A stretch of 64,000 bases of DNA, taken from Candidatus Protoclostridium gallicola. Its GTDB lineage: Bacteria; Bacillota; Clostridia; Christensenellales; Pumilibacteraceae. The DNA lies in the NCBI GenBank assembly GCA_904387375.1, contig CAJFLE010000004.1, forward strand, positions 1 to 64,000, given 5' to 3'. Positions within the stretch are counted from its first letter, which is position 1. Each line of letters starts with the position of its first letter. The position numbers and the translations under genes were made by a program. Below the pieces are notes generated by a model, which searched no databases, was not told where the DNA came from, and saw only the letters and a list, made by a program, of their open reading frames with translations. Shown here in pieces: positions 16,234 through 24,043 of the stretch.

Positions 16234-17635
16234 TTCCCCTCCTATCATGTACGGTATTCTGTCTGGTATCGTTTTCCGTCGGAATGCTGCGCGGCCGGCG
16301 CGCTATGTCCACGACCGGGGTTTTGAGCAGGCCGTCCTGCTTGTCGCGTCCGATGTCGGGAGCGTACGGAGCGAGATAGGGCGCGCCGTAGCCGTTCATG
16401 CCCGCAAGATACAGCAGCAGGAACATGCCGCACACGAGCAGCCCGTACATGCCGAGCAGACCGCCGATTATCGTGAACACTATGCGCAGCAGCGACGAAC
16501 TGCCGGCGGAATCGGGCACGGTGTACGTCGCGATGGACGACAGCGCGACTATCATGACGGCGGGAGAGCCTATCATGCCCGCTTTGACGGCGGTGTCGCC
16601 GAGCACGAGCGCGCCCACGACGCTCATTGCCAGTCCCATTGCCTGAGGCATGCGCACTCCGGCCTCGCGGATGATCTCGAACAGCAGCATGACGAAAAGT
16701 ATTTCGGCAAGCGGCGGAAAGGGCACGCCCTTGGTCGCGTTCATGATCGTCAGCAGAAGTTGCAGCGGCAGCGCCGAGAAGTGATAGACTTCCAGCGCAA
16801 CGTAGAAACCGGGCAGGAACACGCCGAGAAACAGCGCGATCACACGCGTGACGCGCAGCAGCGACGCGAAAGTCGAGCGCTCGTAATAGTCCTCGCTCGA
16901 CTGCATGTCCTCGAAGCTGATGAAGGGCACGGTAATCGCTATGGGCGTGCCGTCGCACAGTACGGCAACGCGGCCTTCGAGCAGTTTGGCGGCGGCTATG
17001 TCCGGCTTCTCGCACGTGCCCACCTGATTGAACACGGAGTACGGCCGCGGTTCGATGTACATCTGCAGATAGTGCGAATCGAGCACTCCGTCGATGTCTA
17101 TGCGCTCCAGCCTGCGCTTCACTTCGTCCACCACATTCCTGTCCGCGATGCCGCGGATACTTACGATCGCGACGTCCGTCGTCGTCCGCCTGCCCACTTT
17201 CAGCCGCTCGATTTCCAGATCCGGCGTGCGCAGTTTGCGTTCGAGCATGGACAGGTTGGATTTCAGATTTTCTATGAAGCCCTCGCGCGGGCCTTTTATG
17301 ACGCCGGCCGTGGGCGGCTCGGATATCGAGCGCAGTTCGTATTTACGGACGTTGACGAGCACGCATCCGGCCTGCCCGTCAAGGAAAACGAGCGCGTCGC
17401 CGGCGAGCAGACCCGCCTGCGCCTCTTCCCCGTCCGTCAGATACTTGTGCTCGAAGTTGACGAGCACGCGGTTTTCCAGCGCGGCGTAGTCCAGTGTTTC
17501 TTCCTTCGCGTTCTTTATCGCGCGCAGCAATTCGCGCAACCCCTCCGCGTCGGTCAGATCGACGGAAGCGAGCGCGCAGCCTTTTACGCCGCATGAGAAA
17601 AAGTCGCTCTTGGCGTAGAGCGACTTCGTCGACAT
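16226..17635 (-). CDS. gerAA: Spore germination protein GerAA
   Basis: The 469-residue A subunit has a long soluble N-terminal domain (1-250; includes PREGFIENLKSNLSMLERKLRT, typical of GerAA) and a membrane domain of about four to five helices (265-440; FLPGFYVALEVYHF, REAGVRMPQAMGLAMSVVGALVLGD in two parts). First gene of gerAA-gerAB-gerAC, all overlapping. The ATG at 17635 has no ribosome site; TATACT ends 7 nt upstream, so the transcript may be leaderless, though no good -35 box was seen. Forespore (sigma-G) control is expected from the family. Confidence 0.92.
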   Translation of the reverse strand: MSTKSLYAKSDFFSCGVKGCALASVDLTDAEGLRELLRAIKNAKEETLDYAALENRVLVNFEHKYLTDGEEAQAGLLAGDALVFLDGQAGCVLVNVRKYELRSISEPPTAGVIKGPREGFIENLKSNLSMLERKLRTPDLEIERLKVGRRTTTDVAIVSIRGIADRNVVDEVKRRLERIDIDGVLDSHYLQMYIEPRPYSVFNQVGTCEKPDIAAAKLLEGRVAVLCDGTPIAITVPFISFEDMQSSEDYYERSTFASLLRVTRVIALFLGVFLPGFYVALEVYHFSALPLQLLLTIMNATKGVPFPPLAEILFVMLLFEIIREAGVRMPQAMGLAMSVVGALVLGDTAVKAGMIGSPAVMIVALSSIATYTVPDSAGSSSLLRIVFTIIGGLLGMYGLLVCGMFLLLYLAGMNGYGAPYLAPYAPDIGRDKQDGLLKTPVVDIARRPRSIPTENDTRQNTVHDRRGNG

Positions 17636-17709
17636 ATTGTTCAGTATACCGTCAGCGCGTTCCACACGTTTATGTTGTCACGCGCGGGGCGGTTTTATCC
17701 GTATTTGGT

Positions 17710-18567
17710 TTACTCTTTCGTCAGTTCCTTCGCAAGCGGCAGGAGCAGCTCGAACAGACTCTCCGCCCTGCCGGCGTCCACCGCCTCCGCGATCTTCGGG
17801 TCGATGGGCAGGCTCGCCGTCAGCGGCACGTTGTGCCGCTCCGCGATCTCCGCAAGGTGGCTGTCGCCGAAGATCTTATGCGTCCTGCCGCAGTCGGGGC
17901 AGACGAAGTATGACATGTTCTCGACGACCGCGGCGAGCGGCACCTTCATCATGTCCGCCATTTTGGCCGCCTTTTCCACGATCATACCCACGAGCTCCTG
18001 CGGGCTGGTCACGAGCACTATGCCGTCCACCTTGAACTGCTGGAGCACGGTCAGCGGCACGTCGCCCGTTCCCGGAGGCATATCCACGAACATGTAGTCC
18101 ACGTCGCCCCATACGACGTCGGTATAGAACTGCTGCGCGCAGCTCGTTATCATGGCGCCGCGCCAGATCACGGGATCGGTTTCGTTTTCCATGAGCAGAT
18201 TGAGGCTCATGACCTTTATGCCCGTCGCCGTTTCCACGGGCAGTATGCCCAGCGGACTGCCGCCGGCGCGCGTTTTAAGCCCGAACGCGCGGGGAATGGA
18301 CGGACCGGTGATGTCCGCGTCGAGCACGGCGACGGTCTTGCCCAGAGCCGCCGCTGCGGACGCGAGCACTGCGGTGACGAGACTCTTGCCCACGCCGCCC
18401 TTGCCGCTCATTACGGCGTATACTTTTTTTATCTTGTTGATTTCCTTACGCGCCTCGGCCGCGGGATCCGGCTCCTCATTGCGCGACGCGCATTCGGCGC
18501 CGCAGTGCGAGCAGTCGTGATCGCAGACGTCGGCGTTCTTCTCTTTCTTTTCTTCCACTTCTGCCAT
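17710..18567 (-). CDS. Mrp/NBP35-family P-loop ATPase, Fe-S carrier
   Basis: The 285-residue protein has an N-terminal four-Cys cluster (C15, C19, C22, C26, in CDHDCSHCGAEC) as in NBP35, the deviant Walker A SGKGGVGKS (54-62), the Mrp signature VDMPPGTGDVPLT, and a C-terminal CPDC pair (YFVCPDCGRTHKIFG) that bridges the Fe-S cluster in dimers. Mrp/ApbC proteins carry and deliver Fe-S clusters. The ATG at 18567 has GTGAGG upstream; the promoter carries a perfect palindrome at its start site. The C-terminal dinitrogenase cofactor domain seen in some clostridial Mrp proteins is absent. Confidence 0.9.
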   Translation of the reverse strand: MAEVEEKKEKNADVCDHDCSHCGAECASRNEEPDPAAEARKEINKIKKVYAVMSGKGGVGKSLVTAVLASAAAALGKTVAVLDADITGPSIPRAFGLKTRAGGSPLGILPVETATGIKVMSLNLLMENETDPVIWRGAMITSCAQQFYTDVVWGDVDYMFVDMPPGTGDVPLTVLQQFKVDGIVLVTSPQELVGMIVEKAAKMADMMKVPLAAVVENMSYFVCPDCGRTHKIFGDSHLAEIAERHNVPLTASLPIDPKIAEAVDAGRAESLFELLLPLAKELTKE

Positions 18568-18582
18568 TTGATTTATCCTCAC

Positions 18583-18630
18583 TTCCGTAATTACGGAAAG
18601 TATTATAGAACTATTGCCCGCAAAAGTCAA
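18583..18630 (-). promoter_or_regulatory. mrp promoter with 16-bp palindromic operator
   Basis: TTGACT (18625-18630), 17-nt spacer, TATAAT (18602-18607); +1 is expected near 18595. The perfect palindrome TTCCGTAATTACGGAA (18583-18598) covers +1 and the first transcribed bases, the usual place for a repressor site. Confidence 0.65.
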
Positions 18631-18640
18631 TCCATTTTCC

Positions 18641-18669
18641 TTGACTTATCCGCCGTTTCAGTGTACAAT
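18641..18669 (+). promoter_or_regulatory. tRNA-Arg locus promoter
   Basis: TTGACT (18641-18646), 17-nt spacer, TACAAT (18664-18669). It is divergent from the mrp promoter and reads into the broken and intact tRNA-Arg copies. Confidence 0.65.
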
Positions 18670-18747
18670 AGACACCGTCGACCCGGATCGGAAATTCAAT
18701 GCGATCGTTTCTCCGGCGACATAAAACAATACAATATCCACGTATCC

Positions 18748-18860
18748 GCTTCCTTAGTTAAATGGATATAACGGCTCCCTCCTAAGGAGGGCAGTTGTGG
18801 GTTCGCTCAGCCGAGCGCTGCAAGCGCGAACGCCACGAGCGGCAGCGAGTATTCCCGCAG
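18748..18860 (+). pseudogene. Disrupted tRNA-Arg(CCU) copy with T-loop insertion
   Basis: Bases 18748-18805 match the intact tRNA-Arg through the D-arm, anticodon loop (CTCCTAA) and TTCG of the T-loop, with changes in the anticodon stem that add two bases and weaken pairing. A 45-nt GC-rich insertion (18806-18850) then precedes ATTCCCGCAG, the 3' half of the T-arm, but the 3' acceptor strand and CCA are missing. It is not expected to fold as a tRNA. Confidence 0.8.
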
Positions 18861-18881
18861 CAGACAATCAATGATATATAC

Positions 18882-18956
18882 GCTTCCTTAGTTAAATGGA
18901 TATAACGGCCCCCTCCTAAGGGGCAGTTGTGGGTTCGATTCCCGCAGGAAGTACCA
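18882..18956 (+). tRNA. tRNA-Arg (anticodon CCU)
   Basis: A complete 75-nt cloverleaf with encoded CCA: acceptor GCTTCCT/AGGAAGT (G1-U72 wobble), D-stem GTTA/TAAC, anticodon stem GCCCC/GGGGC with loop CTCCTAA (anticodon CCT), T-stem GTGGG/CCCGC with loop TTCGATT, and discriminator A. It reads AGG codons. A terminator follows at once. Confidence 0.95.
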
Positions 18957-19003
18957 ACGCCCTGCCCGTGCGGCAGGGCTTTTGCGTACTTTCTCGGGAA
19001 TCT
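18938..19003 (+). repeat. tRNA 3'-end direct repeat, copy 1
   Basis: A 66-nt segment from the T-loop of the intact tRNA through CCA, terminator and the following 20 bases. It is repeated without visible change at 19103-19168. Duplicated tRNA 3' ends are typical of attachment sites of integrated elements. Confidence 0.8.
18959..18983 (+). terminator. tRNA-Arg terminator
   Basis: GCCCTGCC/GGCAGGGC stem, 5-nt loop, TTTT. The same hairpin is duplicated at about 19124-19148. Confidence 0.85.
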
Positions 19004-19050
19004 CCGCGAGCGCACGAAAAGCTGTGTTCATCATTCAAGCATTTTCGCGA

Positions 19051-19121
19051 GCGGGTTCGCTCAGCCGAGCGCGCAGCGCGAACGCCACGAGCGGCAGCGA
19101 GTATTCCCGCAGGAAGTACCA
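19051..19121 (+). pseudogene. tRNA-Arg 3' fragment with the same T-loop insertion
   Basis: GCGGGTTCG (part of the T-arm) is followed by a 43-nt insertion (19060-19102), which is the 45-nt insertion of the first broken copy minus two bases, then ATTCCCGCAGGAAGTACCA, the normal tRNA 3' end. The 5' two-thirds of the tRNA is absent. Together with 18748-18860 it forms the two ends of an insertion-bearing tRNA gene, separated by the intact gene. Confidence 0.75.
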
Positions 19122-19168
19122 ACGCCCTGCCCGTGCGGCAGGGCTTTTGCGTACTTTCTCGGGAATCT
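19103..19168 (+). repeat. tRNA 3'-end direct repeat, copy 2 (possible att site)
   Basis: Second copy of the 66-nt tRNA 3'-end/terminator segment (first at 18938-19003). It abuts the truncated esterase gene, so a recombination event at this site probably removed the esterase 5' part. Confidence 0.75.
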
Positions 19169-19863
19169 TCTATCTCAAAACGCGGGCGGCAGGCGGTCAG
19201 ACCATTTTTTACGACATCTATACGGACGAGGAGAAAGCCGCGGATCCGAGCCTGGATGACACGGGGCTGTTCTTCTTCCGAGGAAACGACGGCGCGCCGT
19301 TTGCGGTAACCTGCGCGGGAGGAGGATGGGCGTATGTCGCCGCCATGCACGACAGCTTTCCCCATGCCCTGGAACTTTCAAAGCGCGGTTACAACGCATT
19401 TGCGATCATCTACCGCCCCGGCGCGCAGACGGCGTATCGGGATCTTGCGCGGGCTCTTTCCTTTATCTTTGAAAACGCCGATAAGCTGGGCGTGGATACG
19501 GACGGTTATTCGCTCTGGGGCGGCAGCGCGGGCGCGCGCATGGCTGCCGAGCTCGGCTCGTACGGTGTGGCGGCATACGGCGGCGACGATATTCCCAAGT
19601 CCTCGGCGGTCGTCATGCAATATACCGGTTACGGCGGCTACAATCCCGAAGGAGAGCCCGCCACGTTCGCCTGCGTGGGCGATTCGGACGGCATTGCAAG
19701 CTGGCGCACCATGCGGCGGCGCATCGAGGCGCTTGACGCGATGGGCGTTCCCACGGAATTTCATGTCTATCCGGGCTTAGGACACGGGTTCGGGCTCGGT
19801 ACCGGAACGGTCGCCGAGGGCTGGTTCAATCTTGCCGTTGACTTCTGGGAAAGGAACAGATAA
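19169..19863 (+). pseudogene. 5'-truncated alpha/beta-hydrolase (esterase) fragment
   Basis: About 231 in-frame codons of an acetyl-esterase/lipase-like alpha/beta hydrolase: AVTCAGGGWAYVAAMHD, LALRALSFIF-like segment, the nucleophile elbow WGGSAGARMA, and a late His in YPGLGHGFGLG. The N-terminal part is missing: the open frame runs into the tRNA/terminator repeat and there is no start codon with a ribosome site. It appears to be a remnant left when the tRNA 3'-end duplication replaced the upstream part. An internal start is possible, but the family's first strands would be lost. Confidence 0.75.
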
Positions 19864-19944
19864 TGATTTCCGAAAATACATTAAGTATTATTTAATTTCG
19901 ATATAGGTCTGTTGCTGTGTAAACGCACAGGATATACTTTGATT

Positions 19945-20859
19945 TTACAGCAATCTCCCAAGGCGGTTCATCATCTCCGTCTTATGCTCCATAAGGGAGT
20001 GGGCGTAGCGGTTGAGAGTGACGGTGGGATTGCTGTGGCCGAGAATCTCGGCAAGGGTACGGACGTCCATGCCGCATTCGAGGGCGCGGGTGGCGAAAGT
20101 ATGGCGCAGGGAGTGAAAGCCGCGGTGCGGGAGCTTCAGCTTTTTCAGCAGCAGTTCGAAACTGCGCTGATAAGAGCGCACGCACATGGGGCCGCCGTCC
20201 TCCGACACGACATAGGGCGAAATGCTGCGCTTTTTCAGGGCTTTGAGCAGGGGCAGCAGCTGTTTGGGCAGAGGGATGAGCCGCCGCGAGTCCGCAGTCT
20301 TGGGCTCGTCTATAATCAGTCCGTACTTGCCGTCGTGGCAGGAGCGGGACACTGACAGCGTGCCTCCGGCGAAATCCATGTCGCTCCATTGCAGGGCTAT
20401 GAGCTCGCCCACGCGCAGCCCGCTGTACAGGCAGAGCACTATGCCGAGCAGTTTGTCCTTCTTCCCGCCCAGCACCGCCTGCTCGATTTTTTTCTGTTCG
20501 GCGGCGGTGAAGCACTCCACTTTGCGCGCGGAGAGCCTGGGGCGTTTCAGGCCGTCGGCGGCGACGGAACCTGTCAGTCCCAGCGAGCGGGCGGCGACGA
20601 GGGAGGCGCGCAGCACGGAGATGACCGTGTTCACGCTGCTGCCGGACAGTCCCGCGCCCGTGCGCCTGTTGCCTCCGCGCAGCAGTCCGGTCAGAAACTG
20701 CTGGAGCGCGAGCGGCGTCAGTTCTTCCATATCCCGCCGCCCTAAATCCGCGGCTATATGCTGCCGCACGACGACGGCGTATCTGTCGTAAGTCCGCGGT
20801 TTGACGGACGGGCGGACGTAATTTTCCAGCCAGTCTTCCAGCCAGTCGATGTATTTCAT
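19945..20859 (-). CDS. Tyrosine recombinase/integrase
   Basis: The 304-residue site-specific recombinase has an N-terminal SAM-like core-binding domain (1-95) and a C-terminal catalytic domain with all key residues: Arg149 (LYSGLRVGEL), Lys187, His249 and Arg252 (HSLRHTF), His275 (LGHSN) and the nucleophile Tyr285 (LNRYAHS). The start has GGAGAAAA upstream. It lies beside a tRNA gene with a duplicated 3' end, the common target of this family, and probably mobilised the adjoining capsid island. No excisionase gene was seen. Confidence 0.95.
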   Translation of the reverse strand: MKYIDWLEDWLENYVRPSVKPRTYDRYAVVVRQHIAADLGRRDMEELTPLALQQFLTGLLRGGNRRTGAGLSGSSVNTVISVLRASLVAARSLGLTGSVAADGLKRPRLSARKVECFTAAEQKKIEQAVLGGKKDKLLGIVLCLYSGLRVGELIALQWSDMDFAGGTLSVSRSCHDGKYGLIIDEPKTADSRRLIPLPKQLLPLLKALKKRSISPYVVSEDGGPMCVRSYQRSFELLLKKLKLPHRGFHSLRHTFATRALECGMDVRTLAEILGHSNPTVTLNRYAHSLMEHKTEMMNRLGRLL

Positions 20860-20960
20860 GATTTTCTCCTTTCGTATGATATTGCGCGGTGCGCTGCGGT
20901 TATGGTAACCGAAAACGCGGGCGCAGTCAACCGGCCGTATAAGCGGCGGGAATAACGGCG

Positions 20961-20989
20961 AAAAAGCGTTCCGGAAAGGAACGCTTTTT
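20961..20989. terminator. Terminator at end of the phage structural operon
   Basis: A 12-bp stem AAAAAGCGTTCC/GGAACGCTTTTT with a 5-nt loop, between the coiled-coil gene and the integrase. It works in both directions by its A/T ends. Confidence 0.85.
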
Positions 20990-21002
20990 CGTTTGCGCGG
21001 CG

Positions 21003-21941
21003 CTATTTGCAGAACTCGTTGTACAGCTTATAGTAATAATAATCGGTCAGCGAGCCGCGCACGAGGTCGTCGGTGCGCACCGCTTCCGCCGCGTCAGATT
21101 TGTTCATGGCGAGAAGGTAGTTCCTGACCGCCTCGTACTTTGCCGAGTTGCGCGCGCTCGCCGCCGGGTCGGACGAGCCGAGTTCGCCGCTCAGTTTAAG
21201 CTGATTGAGGTATTCGGTGTACAGGTCGCTTTCGAGCGCCGCCTTGTCGCGGGCGTCCTTGTTCGCCTGTTCGAGCAGCTCGTTGTTGTATTTCAGCACC
21301 TCTTCCCTGCGCTTCTCGCGCTCTTCGGTCAGCTCGGATATGCGCTGCGTGACCTTGGCGGCGTGCGCTATGTCGAAACTGTTCAGCGCCTGCACGCGGG
21401 CGGCTTCGAGCGCGGCCAGCTCGCCGTCTATGGCGCTTGCGGCGGCCTCGGCTTCCGCGGCGGCCTCGGACAGCGCCCGCGCCCTTCCGCTTTCCAGCTC
21501 CGCGGTCTTGTTGACCGCGACGCTCGACCGCGCCAGTCCCCGTGACAGCGCGTCGCTTGCGAACGCTTTTACGGCGGCGTCGTAGCTGTCGGATATTTCC
21601 CGTTTCGTCTGCTCGGCGCGCTCCGCCGCGGCGGTGCGTTCCGTTTCCTTGGCCGCCTTTGCCGCCGCGGAATCGGACTCTATCTTTTCCACTCCCGCGA
21701 CGCGTTCCGCTTCCAGCTCCTCCGCCGCGCGCGCCGCGATCTCTTCGTCGCCGGGCGCGTCGTAGACCAGCTTTTCGTATTCCGGCGGGTCGGGCAGGCG
21801 GCTGCCGCCCGCCGCCTTGTCGTACTCCGCGTCTATCTTCGCCAGTTCCTCTTCCAGCTTGTCCCTGTCGGAATCCGTCGATTCCGCCGCGCGGCGCGCG
21901 TTATAGCCGGGTACTTTCAGAAAATCCGCAATTTTCGCCAT
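21003..21941 (-). CDS. Phage coiled-coil structural/ejection-type protein
   Basis: 312 residues. The N-terminal part (MAKIADFLKVPGYNARRAAE) is followed by a long Ala/Glu/Lys/Arg-rich helical region (about 20-290) with heptad character, including EELEAERVAGVEKIESDS and RISELTEEREKRREEVL. The last gene of the structural operon, it could be an internal virion or DNA-ejection protein of a short-tailed phage, or a scaffold. Assignment rests on composition and position only. RBS GGAGAG lies inside the preceding 39-codon gene. Confidence 0.6.
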   Translation of the reverse strand: MAKIADFLKVPGYNARRAAESTDSDRDKLEEELAKIDAEYDKAAGGSRLPDPPEYEKLVYDAPGDEEIAARAAEELEAERVAGVEKIESDSAAAKAAKETERTAAAERAEQTKREISDSYDAAVKAFASDALSRGLARSSVAVNKTAELESGRARALSEAAAEAEAAASAIDGELAALEAARVQALNSFDIAHAAKVTQRISELTEEREKRREEVLKYNNELLEQANKDARDKAALESDLYTEYLNQLKLSGELGSSDPAASARNSAKYEAVRNYLLAMNKSDAAEAVRTDDLVRGSLTDYYYYKLYNEFCK

Positions 21942-22020
21942 TCTTCTCTCCTTTGCGGTATATCCGCATTTCCGCTTCCCGCAGTTCCGCGCGGAGCCGG
22001 GCCTTTACGTCTTCCGTCAT
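21901..22020 (-). CDS. 39-residue phage ORF overlapping the coiled-coil gene
   Basis: ATG at 22020 is preceded by AGGAGGG at 5-nt spacing, a strong ribosome site. The reading frame encodes a charged helical peptide (MTEDVKARLRAELREAEMRI...) and ends with TAA at 21901, overlapping the coiled-coil gene start by 41 nt in another frame. Position and RBS support expression; function unknown. It may serve mainly to couple translation of the next gene. Confidence 0.55.
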   Translation of the reverse strand: MTEDVKARLRAELREAEMRIYRKGEKNGENCGFSESTRL

Positions 22021-22029
22021 ACCGCCCTC

Positions 22030-22308
22030 CTACGCGTTATCCGCGCCCGCGGCCGTCGGCGTTCCGGTCGTTCCGCCGGCCGCCGGCGCTTTGTGCGCGG
22101 AACCGTCCGCGATGCTCTCGCACAGCGCGATCAGTTCGTCCAGTCTGCCGCTCACCCCGTCCAGCTCGCGGAGCGCGTCCGTAAGCCCGCTTATGACGGA
22201 GCGGTAGCATTCCTCTCTCTTCGAATTGGTTTTCAGCGCGAGCAGCAGCAATACGGCGAATACCGCCGAATAGCAGCCGCCCTCCACCAGCGATGCTATG
22301 ATCTCCAT
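22030..22308 (-). CDS. Holin-like protein (BhlA/UviB-like)
   Basis: The 92-residue protein has one N-terminal TM helix (about 8-26, GCYSAVFAVLLLLALKT) followed by the NSKREECYRSVISGLTDAL segment, matching the layout of BhlA/UviB bacteriocin-associated holin-like peptides (one helix, then a charged KREE.Y helix). The C-terminal tail is Ala/Gly/Thr-rich. RBS GGAGGAATAT. No endolysin gene is adjacent, which is unusual for a holin. Confidence 0.65.
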   Translation of the reverse strand: MEIIASLVEGGCYSAVFAVLLLLALKTNSKREECYRSVISGLTDALRELDGVSGRLDELIALCESIADGSAHKAPAAGGTTGTPTAAGADNA

Positions 22309-22327
22309 ATATTCCTCCTCCGGCCGT

Positions 22328-22687
22328 TCAGCCGGTCAGCGCGCCTTTGCCCAGCGCGCACAAGTATACGCCCGTCACCGTCGTTCCGGCGCCCGGCAGC
22401 AGTTCCACGTCGCCGGACGTGCGGGCGGCGAACGCGGCGGTATGCGGCCCGCCGGCGGCGAGCGCGCACACCTTCTTTCCGCCGAAGTATATTTCCGCTT
22501 TGCCAGCGCCGTCCGATTCGGCGCAAACGGCGACGAGAGCGGCTCCCGTCAGCGCGGCGACGCGCGTTTTGACGCCGCCGGGAATTGCGGTGTCGTACCG
22601 CGCCTCGCTCACGCCGGCGAGCAGCCGCGGCAGCAGCCGCTCTTCCAACTCCGCCGCCTTCAGATACGCTTCCTTTCCGTAGTTCAT
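22328..22687 (-). CDS. Phage hypothetical protein (119 aa)
   Basis: Begins with a short helical part (MNYGKEAYLKAAELEERLLPRLL) and continues as a beta-rich domain (ARYDTAIPGGVKTRVAALTGAA in part, then EIYFGGKKVCALAAGG). It lies between the propeller gene and the holin-like gene and could be a minor virion component. I do not recognise the family. GGAGG before the ATG supports translation. Confidence 0.6.
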   Translation of the reverse strand: MNYGKEAYLKAAELEERLLPRLLAGVSEARYDTAIPGGVKTRVAALTGAALVAVCAESDGAGKAEIYFGGKKVCALAAGGPHTAAFAARTSGDVELLPGAGTTVTGVYLCALGKGALTG

Positions 22688-22696
22688 TTTTCCTCC

Positions 22697-24043
22697 CTAT
22701 CCGCTCACGCAGTATGAAAAACCGCGTATGCGCGCGCCGGGCGAGGACGACGTTATGCGGAATTTCAGCACGCTGCCGCTCACCGCCGGCTTTATGCGGG
22801 TCAGTCCCGCGCCGACGGGAAAGTCGTGCTCCGCGCCGTCGGCTATGACCGTCACGCAGGCGGCGCCGTCGCTCCTCACCGCGACGTAGCGCACCGTCTT
22901 TTTTTCGGGCACTCCGCCGTCGTACTCGCCGCTCTCCCACGTCTTTTCGAGTGGCACGCCGAAGCGCGCGCCGCACCTGCACACGCGGCCGATTTTGCCG
23001 TCGGACATGATCGCGTACACGTCGTCGCCCACGACGCACAGCCGCTTTATGTCCAGTTTCGACGTCGTGAACGTGCCGTCGGACACGTCGAGCACGACGA
23101 GAGTGTCGTTCGCGCCCTCCACGGCAGTGCAGGCGGCGAGATAGTACAGCCCGTCCGCATACACCGCCGACGCGTCCGGCGAGGGCAGGAACTTCACGCC
23201 GCGCAGTTTGTCGGACACCGAATAGCCGTCGAAAGAGTGCAGACCGTCCGAAGCGAGCAGCATGACGGTATCCCCGCACGCGCACACGCTGCCGCCGTAG
23301 ATCCGCCCGCCCGCGACGTACAGATTGACGGCGCGGAAGTCCTCCTGATCGGCGTATGCCGTCAGCCGCGTGATGCCGTATTCGCGGAACACGTACACGT
23401 AATTGAGAAAGTCGGCGACGGCGAGCAGGCGGCCGCGGCTGTCGAGCAGCTGCACGTATCCGCCCTCGTCCAGCGACGAGTCGTTCCAGTTGGTCGGGTC
23501 GAGGTCGTCGGAGAAATATACCGCGTTGCTCTCGCCCGACGTGGTCGCGAACATGCGCTCGAAATGTATCGCCATGGACGTGATGTACGGCGAGTCCACG
23601 ACGTGCGCCGAGGTTCCGCCCTTCCACACGCGCATTCTGTCGGACGGCGACGTGAACAGCACGCTGTCCTCGCCGTTCAGGCGGTAGCCCACCGCCGACG
23701 GCGGAGCGGAAAAGTTGGCGCCGCCGATGAGATTCCAGCCCGAGCCGGAGTCGAAGTACAGATAGCCGCCCGCGTCGCAGTACATGTCGTAAGTCACGTA
23801 TTCCTCCGCTTCGGCGTCGTACAGCGAAAACCGCCACACGCCCGTGCCCGTTTTGCCCGCGTATTTCTCAACTTCCTCCACGCCGTAGCCGTCCGTCAGC
23901 GCGCCGTCCGTCACGTCGAAGCCGGAGATGAACGAGGCCCTGCCGTCGGGCAGCGCCGCGGGGTCGGAGCGCGCGTCCATGTTGCCGGAGAACGAGCGCA
24001 GATACCGGCGCCTGCCGCCGGTCGGTGTGCGCACGAGATTCAT
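22697..24043 (-). CDS. Phage beta-propeller tail/stabilisation-type protein
   Basis: 448 residues of repeated beta-rich blades with Trp/Tyr-rich strands (IHFERMFATTSGESNAVYFS, LNYVYVFREYGITRLT, GDTVMLLASDGLHSFDGYS). The pattern and its place after the head-completion genes recall the packaged-DNA stabilisation protein gp10 of P22-like phages, which closes the portal channel. The ATG at 24043 (MNLVRTPTGG) has GGAGGATG upstream and overlaps the previous stop by 4 nt. Fold assignment is by pattern only. Confidence 0.6.
   Translation of the reverse strand: MNLVRTPTGGRRRYLRSFSGNMDARSDPAALPDGRASFISGFDVTDGALTDGYGVEEVEKYAGKTGTGVWRFSLYDAEAEEYVTYDMYCDAGGYLYFDSGSGWNLIGGANFSAPPSAVGYRLNGEDSVLFTSPSDRMRVWKGGTSAHVVDSPYITSMAIHFERMFATTSGESNAVYFSDDLDPTNWNDSSLDEGGYVQLLDSRGRLLAVADFLNYVYVFREYGITRLTAYADQEDFRAVNLYVAGGRIYGGSVCACGDTVMLLASDGLHSFDGYSVSDKLRGVKFLPSPDASAVYADGLYYLAACTAVEGANDTLVVLDVSDGTFTTSKLDIKRLCVVGDDVYAIMSDGKIGRVCRCGARFGVPLEKTWESGEYDGGVPEKKTVRYVAVRSDGAACVTVIADGAEHDFPVGAGLTRIKPAVSGSVLKFRITSSSPGARIRGFSYCVSG

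Noticed and set aside
18748..18860. Functional intron-containing tRNA
   Set aside because: The 3' acceptor strand and CCA are missing and the anticodon stem is altered, so this copy cannot give a mature tRNA.
22030..22308. Bacteriocin gene (UviB name)
   Set aside because: The UviB/BhlA pattern denotes a one-helix holin-like protein; no toxin, immunity or exporter gene is adjacent.
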